Assembly (NCBI RefSeq): GCF_030296695.1
Contig: NZ_AP027737.1
Location: forward strand, 1,364,001-1,428,000
Length of the DNA: 64,000 bases
DNA from: Agromyces mangrovi
GTDB taxonomy: Bacteria > Actinomycetota > Actinomycetes > Actinomycetales > Microbacteriaceae
Direction: 5' to 3'
Each line of letters opens with the position of its first letter. The first letter of the stretch is position 1. A model generated the notes under the pieces. That model worked only from the letters and a program-made list of their open reading frames with translations. It searched no databases and was not told the DNA's origin. The position numbers and the translations under genes are program-made. This document shows positions 11,040 through 19,528 of the stretch, in pieces.

Positions 11040-11606
11040 TCAGCGGGTGGTGAGGCCGGGCAGGATGAGTTGCAGCCAGCGTTCCCGCAGTTCGGCCGAT
11101 TGGTCGACCGGGGCAGTCGTCAAGAGCAGGATGAGATCGTCGACGGTGATCTCCGGCCGGATATCGCCATCCGCTTGCCCCTGTGCGACCAACCCAGCCA
11201 GCGCGGCCTCGACGCGTGCCGCACCAGACGTGCCCGGATGAGGATCGAGACCGAGGCTCCGAGCAGTCGATTTCACAGCGACGTGTTCAGCGGATGAGTC
11301 ACCGACCACGCGGAAGTACTCGATGAGTTCGTCAACGGCACGGCTGCTGCCGCTCAGCACTCGCGTGTAGGAGGCTTCGGCATCCGTCGCCGCAGCATCG
11401 ACATAGTGCTCGACGATGGCGGCGACCAGATCGGTCTTCGTCGGGAAGTGGCGGTACAGGGTGCCGACGGCCACACCAGCTGCCTGCGCGATCTCGTCCA
11501 TTCCCACGTCGACGCCGTGCGCGGCGATCTGCTCGTACGCGGCATCGACGATCTTCGCGCGGTTGCGTACCGCGTCTGCACGCATCGGCCTCCCGGCGAT
11601 GTTCAT
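11040..11606 (-). CDS. TetR family transcriptional repressor
   Basis: This 188-residue protein has an N-terminal TetR helix-turn-helix at about residues 10-60 (IVDAAYEQIAAHGVDVGMDEIAQAAGV and GTLYRHFPTKTDLV). A divergent ligand-binding domain follows. I chose the ATG at 11606 because GGAGGTG sits seven bases upstream; an in-frame ATG at 11630 lies inside an operator palindrome and is unlikely. It is divergent from a short-chain dehydrogenase, and two TGAACN4GTTCA palindromes fill the shared promoter, so it very probably represses both genes. Confidence 0.92.
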   Translation of the reverse strand: MNIAGRPMRADAVRNRAKIVDAAYEQIAAHGVDVGMDEIAQAAGVAVGTLYRHFPTKTDLVAAIVEHYVDAAATDAEASYTRVLSGSSRAVDELIEYFRVVGDSSAEHVAVKSTARSLGLDPHPGTSGAARVEAALAGLVAQGQADGDIRPEITVDDLILLLTTAPVDQSAELRERWLQLILPGLTTR

Positions 11607-11629
11607 GGACACCTCCGCTTGACTTAACA

Positions 11630-11643
11630 TGAACCGTGGTTCA
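11630..11643. promoter_or_regulatory. TetR operator, TGAAC-CGTG-GTTCA
   Basis: A palindrome with perfect five-base arms (seven including flanks, ATGAACC/GGTTCAT), 24 bases upstream of the TetR start at 11606. The same arms and four-base spacer recur 24 bases away at 11654. Confidence 0.75.
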
Positions 11644-11653
11644 TGATAAATAC

Positions 11654-11667
11654 TGAACCTGAGTTCA
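11654..11667. promoter_or_regulatory. TetR operator, TGAAC-CTGA-GTTCA
   Basis: The second copy of the palindrome lies 22 bases upstream of the dehydrogenase start at 11690. Centre-to-centre spacing to the first is 24 bases, so two dimers would sit on nearly the same DNA face. Confidence 0.75.
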
Positions 11668-11689
11668 CTTTACCTTCGACAGGACAATC

Positions 11690-12532
11690 ATGCCTCAGCG
11701 AACCATCGTCATCACCGGCGCCTCCGATGGCATCGGTGCCGCCGCCGCACGAAAGCTCGCCGAGCGCGGTGACCGGGTGCTACTGATCGGCCGCTCGGCC
11801 GAGAAGTTGGCCGCAGTCGCCGACCCGATCGGCGCAGAGTCCTTCGCTGCGGACTTCGAGCACCTCGACGAGGTCCGTGCCGCCGCGGCGTGGGTGCGCG
11901 AGCACGCCGACCGCATCGACGGGCTCGCCAACAACGCCGGTGGCGTCTTCGCCGAGTACAAGATCACCGCCGACGGCAACGAGCGCACCATGCAGGTCAA
12001 CCACTACGCCGGGTTCCTCTTCACCAACCTGCTCCTCGACGTCCTGATCGCCAGCAGGGCCACGATCGTCAACACGTCCAGCGTGGGCGCGCACGCGTTC
12101 GGCCACATCGATATGGGCGACTTGGACTCCACCCGCAAGTACAGGGTGATGACGGCGTACGGCGACTCCAAGCTCGCCAACATCCTCTTCGCCAAGGGTC
12201 TGACCTCCCGCTACCACGGCCAGGGTCTGAACGCCGTCGCGATCCATCCGGGCAACATCTCCTCCAACTTCGGCAAGGAGACGGGCAACGCGATGATGAA
12301 GCTCATCTACAAGACCCCCTTGGCGCGCATGCTCAGCACACCCGAGTCCGGCGCGGACAACCTCATCTGGGTGCTCGACGGCACCTCCGACGTCACCTGG
12401 ACCTCCGGCCAGTACTACGACGAGCACCGCAAGCCGCTCAGGAAGCCCAACCCCCAGCAGAACGACGCCGCCCTCGCCGACGCACTCTGGACCGAGAGCG
12501 CCAACAGAGTCGGACTTCCCGTCAGCGCCTGA
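11690..12532 (+). CDS. Short-chain dehydrogenase/reductase (SDR)
   Basis: This 280-residue oxidoreductase has the cofactor motif TGASDGIG at residues 9-16, the NNAGG structural motif near 85, Ser near NTSSVG, and the catalytic YGDSK (Tyr-X3-Lys) pair near 157-161. It resembles the retinol/WW-domain oxidoreductase-like branch of classical SDRs. It is divergent from, and presumably controlled by, the TetR protein next door. Codon choice is less extreme than in neighbours, and the genome-wide GGATGCC motif is absent, so the TetR/SDR pair and the HicAB pair before it may be acquired DNA. The substrate is unknown. Confidence 0.9.
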   Translation: MPQRTIVITGASDGIGAAAARKLAERGDRVLLIGRSAEKLAAVADPIGAESFAADFEHLDEVRAAAAWVREHADRIDGLANNAGGVFAEYKITADGNERTMQVNHYAGFLFTNLLLDVLIASRATIVNTSSVGAHAFGHIDMGDLDSTRKYRVMTAYGDSKLANILFAKGLTSRYHGQGLNAVAIHPGNISSNFGKETGNAMMKLIYKTPLARMLSTPESGADNLIWVLDGTSDVTWTSGQYYDEHRKPLRKPNPQQNDAALADALWTESANRVGLPVSA

Positions 12533-12599
12533 GTCCCGCCGAGGTGGCACCCGGCATGCTGAGAGACCTGAACGCGTCCTAGGCGAAAGGGCGCCCCCA

Positions 12600-14135
12600 T
12601 CAGTCGTGCTGAGGGAAGCCCAGGTTCAGCCCGCCGTGGCTCGGGTCGAGCCAGCGCGAGGTGACGGCCTTCTCGCGCGTGAAGAACTCCACGCCGTGCG
12701 GGCCGTACGCCTTCGCGTCGCCGAACAGCGACGCCTTCCATCCGCCGAACGAGTGGTACGCCACGGGCACGGGGATCGGCACGTTCACGCCGACCATGCC
12801 GACCTGCACCTCGCGCTGGAAGCGCCGGGCGGCGCCGCCGTCGTTGGTGAAGATCGCCGTGCCGTTGCCGTACGGCACGCGCTCGATGAGCTCCATGCCC
12901 TCCTCGTACCCCTCGACCCGCACGACCGACAGCACAGGTCCGAAGATCTCGTCGGTGTACACCGTCGACGAGGTCGGCACCTTGTCGATGAGGGTCGGCC
13001 CGAGCCAGAAGCCGTCGGATGCTCCGTCGAACGTCGCCTCTCGGCCGTCGACCACGACCGAGGCGCCGTCGGCGGCCGCCACGTCGAGGTAGCCCGAGAC
13101 CTTGTCCCGGTGCGCGGACGTGATGAGCGGGCCCATGTCGCAGCCGCGCCGGCCGTCGCCGGTCGTGAGGCGCGACATCCGCTCGGTGATCTTGTCCACC
13201 AGCTCGTCGGCGATCGAGTCGACGGCGAGCACGACGCTGATCGCCATGCAGCGCTCGCCGGCCGAGCCGAAGCCCGCGTTCACGGCCGAGTCGGCCACGA
13301 GGTCGAGGTCGGCGTCGGGCAGCACGAGCATGTGGTTCTTCGCACCGCCGAGCGCCTGCACGCGCTTGCCGTGCGAGGTCGCCGTCTCGTAGACGTAGCG
13401 CGCGATCGGCGTCGAGCCGACGAACGAGATCGAGGCGACGTGCTCGTGCGTGAGCAGCGCGTCGACGGCCTCCTTGTCGCCGTGCACGACGTTGAAGACC
13501 CCGTCGGGCAGGCCGGCCTCCTTGAGCAGCGCGGCCATCCAGTTCGCGGCTGACGGGTCCTTCTCGCTGGGCTTCAGCACGACCGTGTTGCCGGCCGCGA
13601 TCGCGAGCGGGAAGAACCAGAGCGGCACCATCGCCGGGAAGTTGAACGGGCTGATGATGCCCACCACGCCGAGCGGCTGCTTGAGCGAGTACACGTCGAC
13701 GCCGGTCGACACGTTGTCGCTGAACTCGCCCTTCAGCAGGTGGCCGAGGCCGCAGGCGAACTCGACGACCTCGAGCCCGCGGGCGATCTCGCCGCCGGCA
13801 TCCGACAGCACCTTGCCGTGCTCGGCCGTGAGGATCTCGGCGAGCTCGCCGCGGCGTGCGTTCAGCAGCTCGCGGAACGCGAACATGACCGCCTGGCGCT
13901 TCGCGACCGACACCTCGCTCCAGCTCGCGAACGCGGTGCGCGCGACCTGCACGGCCGTGTCGACGTCGCCGGCCGACCCGAAGCGCACCTCCTTCTGCAC
14001 GACACCCAGCGCGGGGTCGTACACCGGCCCGGTGCGCGACCCTTCGCCGGCGATCTCGTGCCCGTCGATCCAGTGACCCATCACCGTGGCACCCGTCGGC
14101 ACGTCAGCCTGCGGGGTCATCGTCGTCTCCGTCAT
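12600..14135 (-). CDS. mmsA: Methylmalonate-/malonate-semialdehyde dehydrogenase (CoA-acylating)
   Basis: This 511-residue aldehyde dehydrogenase is of the MmsA/IolA type, which converts (methyl)malonate semialdehyde to propionyl-/acetyl-CoA and CO2. The Rossmann segment FNFPAMVPLWFFPLAIA, NAD-binding GSTPIA, and the catalytic Cys in GERCMAISV fit the family. Downstream of a beta-alanine-type aminotransferase and in a pyrimidine catabolic cluster, the likely task is malonate semialdehyde (from beta-alanine) to acetyl-CoA. The start is the ATG at 14135 after GAAGGAATC-like sequence. The frame is open far upstream only because the aminotransferase gene carries a frameshift. Confidence 0.93.
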   Translation of the reverse strand: MTETTMTPQADVPTGATVMGHWIDGHEIAGEGSRTGPVYDPALGVVQKEVRFGSAGDVDTAVQVARTAFASWSEVSVAKRQAVMFAFRELLNARRGELAEILTAEHGKVLSDAGGEIARGLEVVEFACGLGHLLKGEFSDNVSTGVDVYSLKQPLGVVGIISPFNFPAMVPLWFFPLAIAAGNTVVLKPSEKDPSAANWMAALLKEAGLPDGVFNVVHGDKEAVDALLTHEHVASISFVGSTPIARYVYETATSHGKRVQALGGAKNHMLVLPDADLDLVADSAVNAGFGSAGERCMAISVVLAVDSIADELVDKITERMSRLTTGDGRRGCDMGPLITSAHRDKVSGYLDVAAADGASVVVDGREATFDGASDGFWLGPTLIDKVPTSSTVYTDEIFGPVLSVVRVEGYEEGMELIERVPYGNGTAIFTNDGGAARRFQREVQVGMVGVNVPIPVPVAYHSFGGWKASLFGDAKAYGPHGVEFFTREKAVTSRWLDPSHGGLNLGFPQHD

Positions 14136-14169
14136 GATTCCTTCTCCCTTTCGTGCCGGTGGCGACCGC

Positions 14170-15515
14170 TCAGCCGAGCAGGTCGAGCCCCAGCACCTCG
14201 TCGTAGATGTCCATCGCCTGCGCGACCTCGTCGTCGGTGACGACGCACGGCGGCACGACGTGGATGCGGTTCTCCGCGGTGAACGCGAGCAGCCCGCGCG
14301 CGGCGAGCTCCCCTTCGCCCGGGCGACGACCGCGGGCGCCACCGGCTCGCGCGTCGCGCGGTCGGCGACGAGCTCCATCGCCCAGAACACGCCCTCGCCA
14401 CGCACCTCGCCGATGATCTCGTGCTTGTCGGCCAGCGCCTCGAGCCCCGGCCCGATCGCCTCGGCACCCACGCGCCGGGCGTTGTCGACGATGCCCTCCG
14501 ACTCCATCGCGTCGAGCGCGGCGACGATCGAGGCGGCAGCGAGCGGATGCCCCGAGTAGGTCAGCCCGCCCGGGAACACCTTCGAGTCGAAGTCCGCGGC
14601 GATCTCCTCGGCGATGAGCACGCCGCCGACCGGCACGTAGCCCGAGTTCACGCCCTTCGCGAAGGTGATGAGGTCGGGCTCGACGTCGTAGCCGTCGAAC
14701 GCGAACCAGCGTCCCGTGCGGCCGAACCCGGCCATCACCTCGTCGAGGATCAGCACGATGCCGTGCTTCGTCGCGAGCTCGCGCACGCCGGCCAGGTAGC
14801 CGGGCGGCGGCAGCATGATGCCGGCGGTGCCGGGGATCGTCTCGAGCAGGATCGCCGCGATCGACGACGGCCCCTCGCTCTCGATCACGCGCCGCAGGTG
14901 CTGGAGCGCGCGCTCCGACTCCTCCTCGGGCGTCGTCGCCCAGAACTCGGAGCGGTACAGGTAGGGCCCGAAGAAGTGCACGTGCCCGCGAGAGTACTCG
15001 TTCGGGATGCGGCGCCAGTCGCCGGTCGCGACGACGGCCGCGCCGGTGTTGCCGTGGTACGACCGGTACGTCGAGAGCACCTTGTCGCGCCCGGTGTGCA
15101 GGCGCGCCATGCGCACGGCGTTCTCGTTCGCATCCGCCCCGCCGTTCGTGAAGAACACCTTGTGGAAGCGGCGCGGGGCGCGCGCGGTGATGCGCTTGGC
15201 CGCCTCGCCGCGCGCGAGGTTCACGATGGGCGGACCGATGGTCGACAGCAGCGACGCCTGCTCGCGGATCGCGGACACGACCGACGGATGCTGGTGCCCG
15301 ATGTTCACGTTGACGAGCTGGCTCGAGAAGTCGAGGTACTCGTCACCTCCGTGCGTCCAGACCTTCGTGCCCCTGCCGCCGGCGATCGTGAGCTGCGGCG
15401 GCGAGCCCTGCGCCGACCACGAGTGGAACACGTGGGCGTGGTCGAGCTCGCGCGCGAGCTCGTCGAGATCGGGGTTGGGTGCAGCGGTTTCGGCGGTGTC
15501 TGCGGTGTCGGTCAT
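14170..15515 (-). CDS. Class III aminotransferase (beta-alanine type), frameshifted near the C-terminus
   Basis: Reconstructed length is 448 residues. This PLP enzyme carries the class III signature LILDEVMAGFGRTG, the PLP Lys in TFAKGVNSGYVPVGG, and the substrate/phosphate region NGGADANENAVRMAR. Next to malonate-semialdehyde dehydrogenase it is best read as beta-alanine:pyruvate (or 2-oxoglutarate) aminotransferase. The frame is lost at a C-run, 14310-14313. Adding one base restores the family C-terminus (GELAARGLLAFTAEN to DLLG stop at 14170-14172), and 1346+1 is divisible by three. As given, the last 50 residues or so would be replaced and translation would run into the next gene. Confidence 0.85.
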
Positions 15516-15599
15516 GGGTTCCCCCTCGTGCGACGCGGTTCGGTGTGGTGGTGGTGCCGGGCGGATGCGCGGCTGGCGCGGACCCGCCCGGCACGGCGA

Positions 15600-15644
15600 C
15601 GGCCGGACGCCGCGAGCGGAGTCTCCGCCCGTGGCATCCGGCCG
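15600..15644 (-). terminator. Hairpin terminator after the ABC operon
   Basis: Arms CGGCCGGACGCC (15600-15611) and GGCATCCGGCCG (15633-15644) pair with one mismatch, with an inner GCGGA/TCCGC stem. It lies 17 bases beyond the stop of the substrate-binding protein gene. The right arm contains the iterated GGCATCC motif. Confidence 0.55.
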
Positions 15645-15660
15645 CCGGTGGTGCGCATGG

Positions 15661-16812
15661 CTAGTTGCCGCCCTCCAGGAGCTCGACCTCGATCGGCGAG
15701 AACGACTCGCCCGTCGTGTCGACCTCGTCACCGAGCTCGGCGATGGCCTGCTCGATGTACTCGTTCGTCCACGCCGTGGACGGCGGCTCGGTGGTGATGG
15801 GGCTGGCCCCGACCTCGTTGACGGCGCTCAGCGCGCCCTCGACGGTCTGGTCCCAGGCCGCCTCGTCGATGACGCCGATGCCCGCGGGCGCCGGCCAGAT
15901 GAGCTTGTTGGTCTCGTTGACCATCCACAGCTCGTGGCTCGGGCCCCAGCCGGAACCGGCGGCGATGGTGATCGACGACGCCTCCTCGGGGTTGTCGCGC
16001 GCGAACTCCCAGCCCTTGATGACGGCCTTGAGGAACGCGACCGTCGTCTCCTGGTACTCCTCGTCGGACTCGAGCCGCTCGGTGTCGGCCCAGATCGCGT
16101 CCTGCAGCATGGCGCCGACGGTGTCCTGGTAGCTGATGACGTTGAAGTCGTCGGCCGTGTACAGCTCGCCCGTGTCGGGGTCCGGCGTCTCGAGCAGCTG
16201 CGCGTACTCGTTGTAGGTCATCGCCTGGGCCGCGTCGATGTCACCCTGCAGGAAGGCGTTCATGTTGAAGTCCTGCGTGATGATCTCGACGGTCGACGAG
16301 TCGAGGCCCTCGGCGGCCATGGCCGCGAAGATCTCCCACTCGTTGCCGAAGCCCCACGAGCCGATCTTCTTGCCCTCGAAGTCGGCCACCGACGAGATGT
16401 CGGAATCGGCCCACGACACCTGCAGGGTGCCCGAGCGCTGGAAGATCTGCGCGATGTTGGTGAGGTTGGCGCCGGCCTCGATCGAGCCGAGCACCTTCGG
16501 CACCCAGGCGATCGCGTAGTCGACGTCGCCGTTGGCGAGGGCGTCCTGCGGCACGATGTCGCCGCCGGACGGGATGATCTCGACCTCCAGGCCCTCCTCC
16601 TCGAAGTAGCCGTTCTCGACCGCTGCGAAGTAGCCGGCGAACTGGCCCTGCGGGAGCCACTGGAGCTGGAGCTTCACCTCGGTGAGCTCGTCGCCGCCCG
16701 CGTCCGATCCGGTGTCTCCGGAGTCGTCAGACGAGGAACAGGCTGCGAGGACGAGCGCCGCTGAGAGGGCGAACGCTCCGGCCGCAAGGGAGCGGCGAGT
16801 GCTGTGCTTCAT
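15661..16812 (-). CDS. ABC importer substrate-binding lipoprotein (NMT1/THI5/SsuA type)
   Basis: This 383-residue lipoprotein has a basic N-terminus, a hydrophobic core and the lipobox VLAAC around residue 25, followed by a Ser/Asp/Gly-rich linker. The mature domain, starting at VKLQLQWLPQGQFAGYFAA, is of the NMT1/THI5-like family, which binds pyrimidine-like and other small heterocycles. The ATG at 16812 follows GAAAGGACTGAC. It works with the two permeases and ATPase encoded just upstream on the same strand. In this cluster, uptake of a pyrimidine or dihydropyrimidine is the natural inference. Confidence 0.92.
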   Translation of the reverse strand: MKHSTRRSLAAGAFALSAALVLAACSSSDDSGDTGSDAGGDELTEVKLQLQWLPQGQFAGYFAAVENGYFEEEGLEVEIIPSGGDIVPQDALANGDVDYAIAWVPKVLGSIEAGANLTNIAQIFQRSGTLQVSWADSDISSVADFEGKKIGSWGFGNEWEIFAAMAAEGLDSSTVEIITQDFNMNAFLQGDIDAAQAMTYNEYAQLLETPDPDTGELYTADDFNVISYQDTVGAMLQDAIWADTERLESDEEYQETTVAFLKAVIKGWEFARDNPEEASSITIAAGSGWGPSHELWMVNETNKLIWPAPAGIGVIDEAAWDQTVEGALSAVNEVGASPITTEPPSTAWTNEYIEQAIAELGDEVDTTGESFSPIEVELLEGGN

Positions 16813-16933
16813 GTCAGTCCTTTCGAATGCTCGGTGCGTGCTGGTGGTGCAGGTCGCCTCCGGGTGCGAGGGCGTCCGGCCGGTACGTCTCGCGTACCGG
16901 GTTCGGGTGCCGCGATGCCGGCGGCGGCGCGCG

Positions 16934-17728
16934 TCATCGCGCACCTCCGGTCGGGATGCGGCGCAGCACGAGGCGCTCGATGCCGAGCGTCACGAGGTAG
17001 AAGAGCAGGCCGAGGGCGATGGATGCCACGACGTACGCCCACGCGCGGGCGTAGGCGCTCGACGCGGCCGACGTCGAGATGAGCCCGCCGAGGCCGCCGC
17101 GCGGGCCGCCGAAGTACTCGGCCACGAGCGCGGAGATCACCGCGAGGGACGAGGCGATGCGGATGCCCGTGAGCACGAACGGCAACGCGGTCGGCAGCGT
17201 CACCGTGCGGAAGACCTGGCCGCCACTCGCGGCGTAGGCGCGCATGAGGTCGCGATGCACGGGCAGGGTCTGCCGGAACCCGCGCAGGGTGTTGATGAAC
17301 ACGGGCACGAACGACGCGAGCGCGGCGATCGCCTGCCGGCCGAACTGGCTGTCGGCGCCGAACATCGAGTTGAGCACGGGCGCGAGCGCCACGATCGGGA
17401 TCACGGCGAGCGCCGCGACGATCGGTGCGGACATGTCGTCGACCGCTCGCCAGCGCGCGGCGAGCGCCGCGAGGCCGACGCCGAGCACGGTGCCGACGAC
17501 GAGTCCGATGAGCGCGTTGGTGCCGGTGATCACCGTGGCCGAGACGATCGACGGCCAGAACGCGACGAGCTCCTCGACGATCGACGCCGGGCTCGGCAGC
17601 AGGTAGTCGCTGACGCCGACGACGGTGACGAGGAACTGCCAGACACCCAGCACGAGGAGCCCCACCGTGACCGGCGCGACGATGCGCACCGTCGTCTCGG
17701 CGCGCGGGCTCAGCGTGGCGAGGGTCAT
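16934..17728 (-). CDS. ABC importer permease (BPD-type, TauC/SsuC-like)
   Basis: This 264-residue inner-membrane permease has about six TM helices and the EAA-loop region near residues 155-175 (MRAYAASGGQVFRTVTLP). The ATG at 17728 overlaps the reconstructed stop of the ATPase gene by four bases (ATGA), so I rejected upstream starts. It pairs with the second permease at 18557-19528. The substrate-binding protein gene follows 121 bases downstream. Confidence 0.9.
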   Translation of the reverse strand: MTLATLSPRAETTVRIVAPVTVGLLVLGVWQFLVTVVGVSDYLLPSPASIVEELVAFWPSIVSATVITGTNALIGLVVGTVLGVGLAALAARWRAVDDMSAPIVAALAVIPIVALAPVLNSMFGADSQFGRQAIAALASFVPVFINTLRGFRQTLPVHRDLMRAYAASGGQVFRTVTLPTALPFVLTGIRIASSLAVISALVAEYFGGPRGGLGGLISTSAASSAYARAWAYVVASIALGLLFYLVTLGIERLVLRRIPTGGAR

Positions 17729-18560
17729 CGGGTCTCGACCCCCGGGCGGTCGAGGCGGCGGTGCCGCCGTGCAGGGCCTCGCGCACGGCGGTGACGTGCT
17801 CGAAGAAGACCGACTCCTCGCGGAGGTGGTCGTCGCGCGCGGCATCCGCCCCCACCTGGATCGGCACGATCTCCTGGATGCGGCCCGGCCGCGGGCTCAT
17901 CACGACCACCCGGTCGGAGAGGAACACGGCCTCGGGAATGGAGTGCGTGACGAACACGACCGCGGCGCCGGTCTCGGCGCAGATGCGCACGAGGTCGGTC
18001 TGCATCTTCTCGCGGGTCATCTCGTCGAGCGCGCCGAACGGCTCGTCCATGAGCAGGATGCTCGGCTTCTCCGCGAGCGACCGGGCGATCGCCACGCGCT
18101 GCTGCATGCCGCCCGAGAGCTGGTCGGGGTAGCGGTCGGCGAAGTCGGAGAGCCCGACCATCTCGAGCAGGTCGGCCACGCGCTCGCGCCGGGCCGCGCC
18201 CGAGGGGCCGTGCAGCTCGAGCGGCAGCGACACGTTCGCGGCGACCGTGCGCCACGGCAACAGGCCGGCCTGCTGGAACGCGATGCCGTACGCCTGGTCC
18301 TTCCGCGCCTGCGCGGCCGAAGTGCCGTTCACCTCGACCGTGCCGGCGCTGGGCTCGTCGAGGTCGGCGATGAGGCGCATGAGCGTCGACTTGCCGCAGC
18401 CCGACGGCCCGATGAGGGAGACGAACTCGCCCGCCGCCACCTCGAGGTCGATGCCCTGGAGGGCGTGCACGACGCCCGACCGGGTCTCGAACGTCTTGTC
18501 GACCCCGGTGACCCGCACGGCTGCGGTCGTCGTCTCGGTCGTCGTCGGTGCGGTGCTCAT
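17725..18560 (-). CDS. ABC importer ATPase (SsuB/TauB-like), frameshifted at the last residues
   Basis: Restoring one base gives 278 residues. Walker A is GPSGCGKST, the Q-loop is in FQQAGLLPWRT, the signature is LSGGMQQR, Walker B is ILLMDEPFGALD, and the H-loop is in VFVTHS. All are intact. The C-run at 17739-17743 appears one base short. With it restored, the protein ends ARGVETR and its TGA overlaps the ATG of the permease at 17728 by four bases, matching the other joints of this operon. As given, the frame runs on for 300 Arg-rich residues without a stop. Confidence 0.88.
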
Positions 18561-19528
18561 GCGGTGACCTCCACGCGGCGGTAGTTCTGCAAGATGACGC
18601 CGAGCAGCGCGATCGAGCCCGCGGCGACGAGGCCGAGCACGATGGCGCCGAAGATCGGGGCCCACGCCTTCGCGGGGTCGCCCGACGCCTGCCCGGCGAA
18701 CTGGATGAGGAGACGGCCGATGCCGCCTTGGAGGCCCGTCGACACCTCGGCGACGACCGCGCCGATCACGGCGTTCGCGGCACCCAGGCGCAGGGCAGGC
18801 AGCAGGTACGGCACGGATGCCGGGAAGCGCAGCCGGAACAGGGTCTGCCAGTAGCCCGCTGCGTACGTCTTCATGAGCTCGGTGTGGATGCGGTCGGGCG
18901 ACTGGAGGCCCTTCAGCGCACCCACGGCGATGGGGAAGAACGCGAGGTAGCTGGCGATGAGCGCGACCGACATCCAGTCCTGCCACTCGAACGCGCCGAT
19001 CTCGACGCGCGAGCCCCAGCTGCGCACGACCGGCGCGAACGCGATGAGCGGCACGGTCTGGCTGATGATGATCCACGGCAGCAGGCCCCACTCGGCGAGC
19101 CGCCAGCGCTGCATCACGATCGCCAGGCCGATGCCGACGATGACGCCGACGAGCCAGCCGGCCGCGGCGATGCCGAGCGTGACGAGTGCGCCGAGCGCGA
19201 TCTCGAGCCAGAGCACGTTCGCGCCGGGCGCGCGGGTCACGGGCTCGAACAGCCGGGCGAGCATGTCCCACACGTGCGGCATGGCCAGGTCGGTCGTGCG
19301 CGGCAGCACGCGCGTCTCGCCGATCACGACCCCGTCGGCCGGGGCGAGCCACTTGTACAGCTCCCAGACGACACCCACCAGCACGATGCCGGCGATGCCC
19401 CAGACCCAGCGCGCCGCCTGCCGCCCGCTCGAGCGACGGCGACGCCCGCCCGGCGCGGGCGCGCGGTCGGGAGCGGAGGCCGCCTGGGCGGCATCCGTCG
19501 CCTGCTGCTCCTGGAGGGTTCCCGTCAT
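18557..19528 (-). CDS. ABC importer permease (second subunit)
   Basis: This 323-residue permease has a cytosolic Arg-rich N-terminus of about 40 residues, then TM helices and the EAA-type loop near residues 205-225 (LMKTYAAGYWQTLFRLRFP). The start at 19528 overlaps the upstream LLM oxidoreductase stop by four bases, and its own stop overlaps the ATPase start by four bases. All four genes therefore form one transcription-translation unit. The second periplasmic-type loop between helices 1 and 2 is longer than usual, near residues 60-105. Confidence 0.9.
   Translation of the reverse strand: MTGTLQEQQATDAAQAASAPDRAPAPGGRRRRSSGRQAARWVWGIAGIVLVGVVWELYKWLAPADGVVIGETRVLPRTTDLAMPHVWDMLARLFEPVTRAPGANVLWLEIALGALVTLGIAAAGWLVGVIVGIGLAIVMQRWRLAEWGLLPWIIISQTVPLIAFAPVVRSWGSRVEIGAFEWQDWMSVALIASYLAFFPIAVGALKGLQSPDRIHTELMKTYAAGYWQTLFRLRFPASVPYLLPALRLGAANAVIGAVVAEVSTGLQGGIGRLLIQFAGQASGDPAKAWAPIFGAIVLGLVAAGSIALLGVILQNYRRVEVTA

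Noticed and set aside
12600..15731. Apparent 1043-residue aminotransferase-dehydrogenase fusion
   Set aside because: The junction is a frameshift in the aminotransferase. A proper stop (14170-14172), ribosome binding site and ATG (14135) for the dehydrogenase are present, so these are two genes.
16809..19352. Open frame of 847 residues on the minus strand
   Set aside because: Only its middle part is the ABC ATPase. The rest is Arg/His-rich read-through over two permease genes, created by the missing base at 17739-17743.
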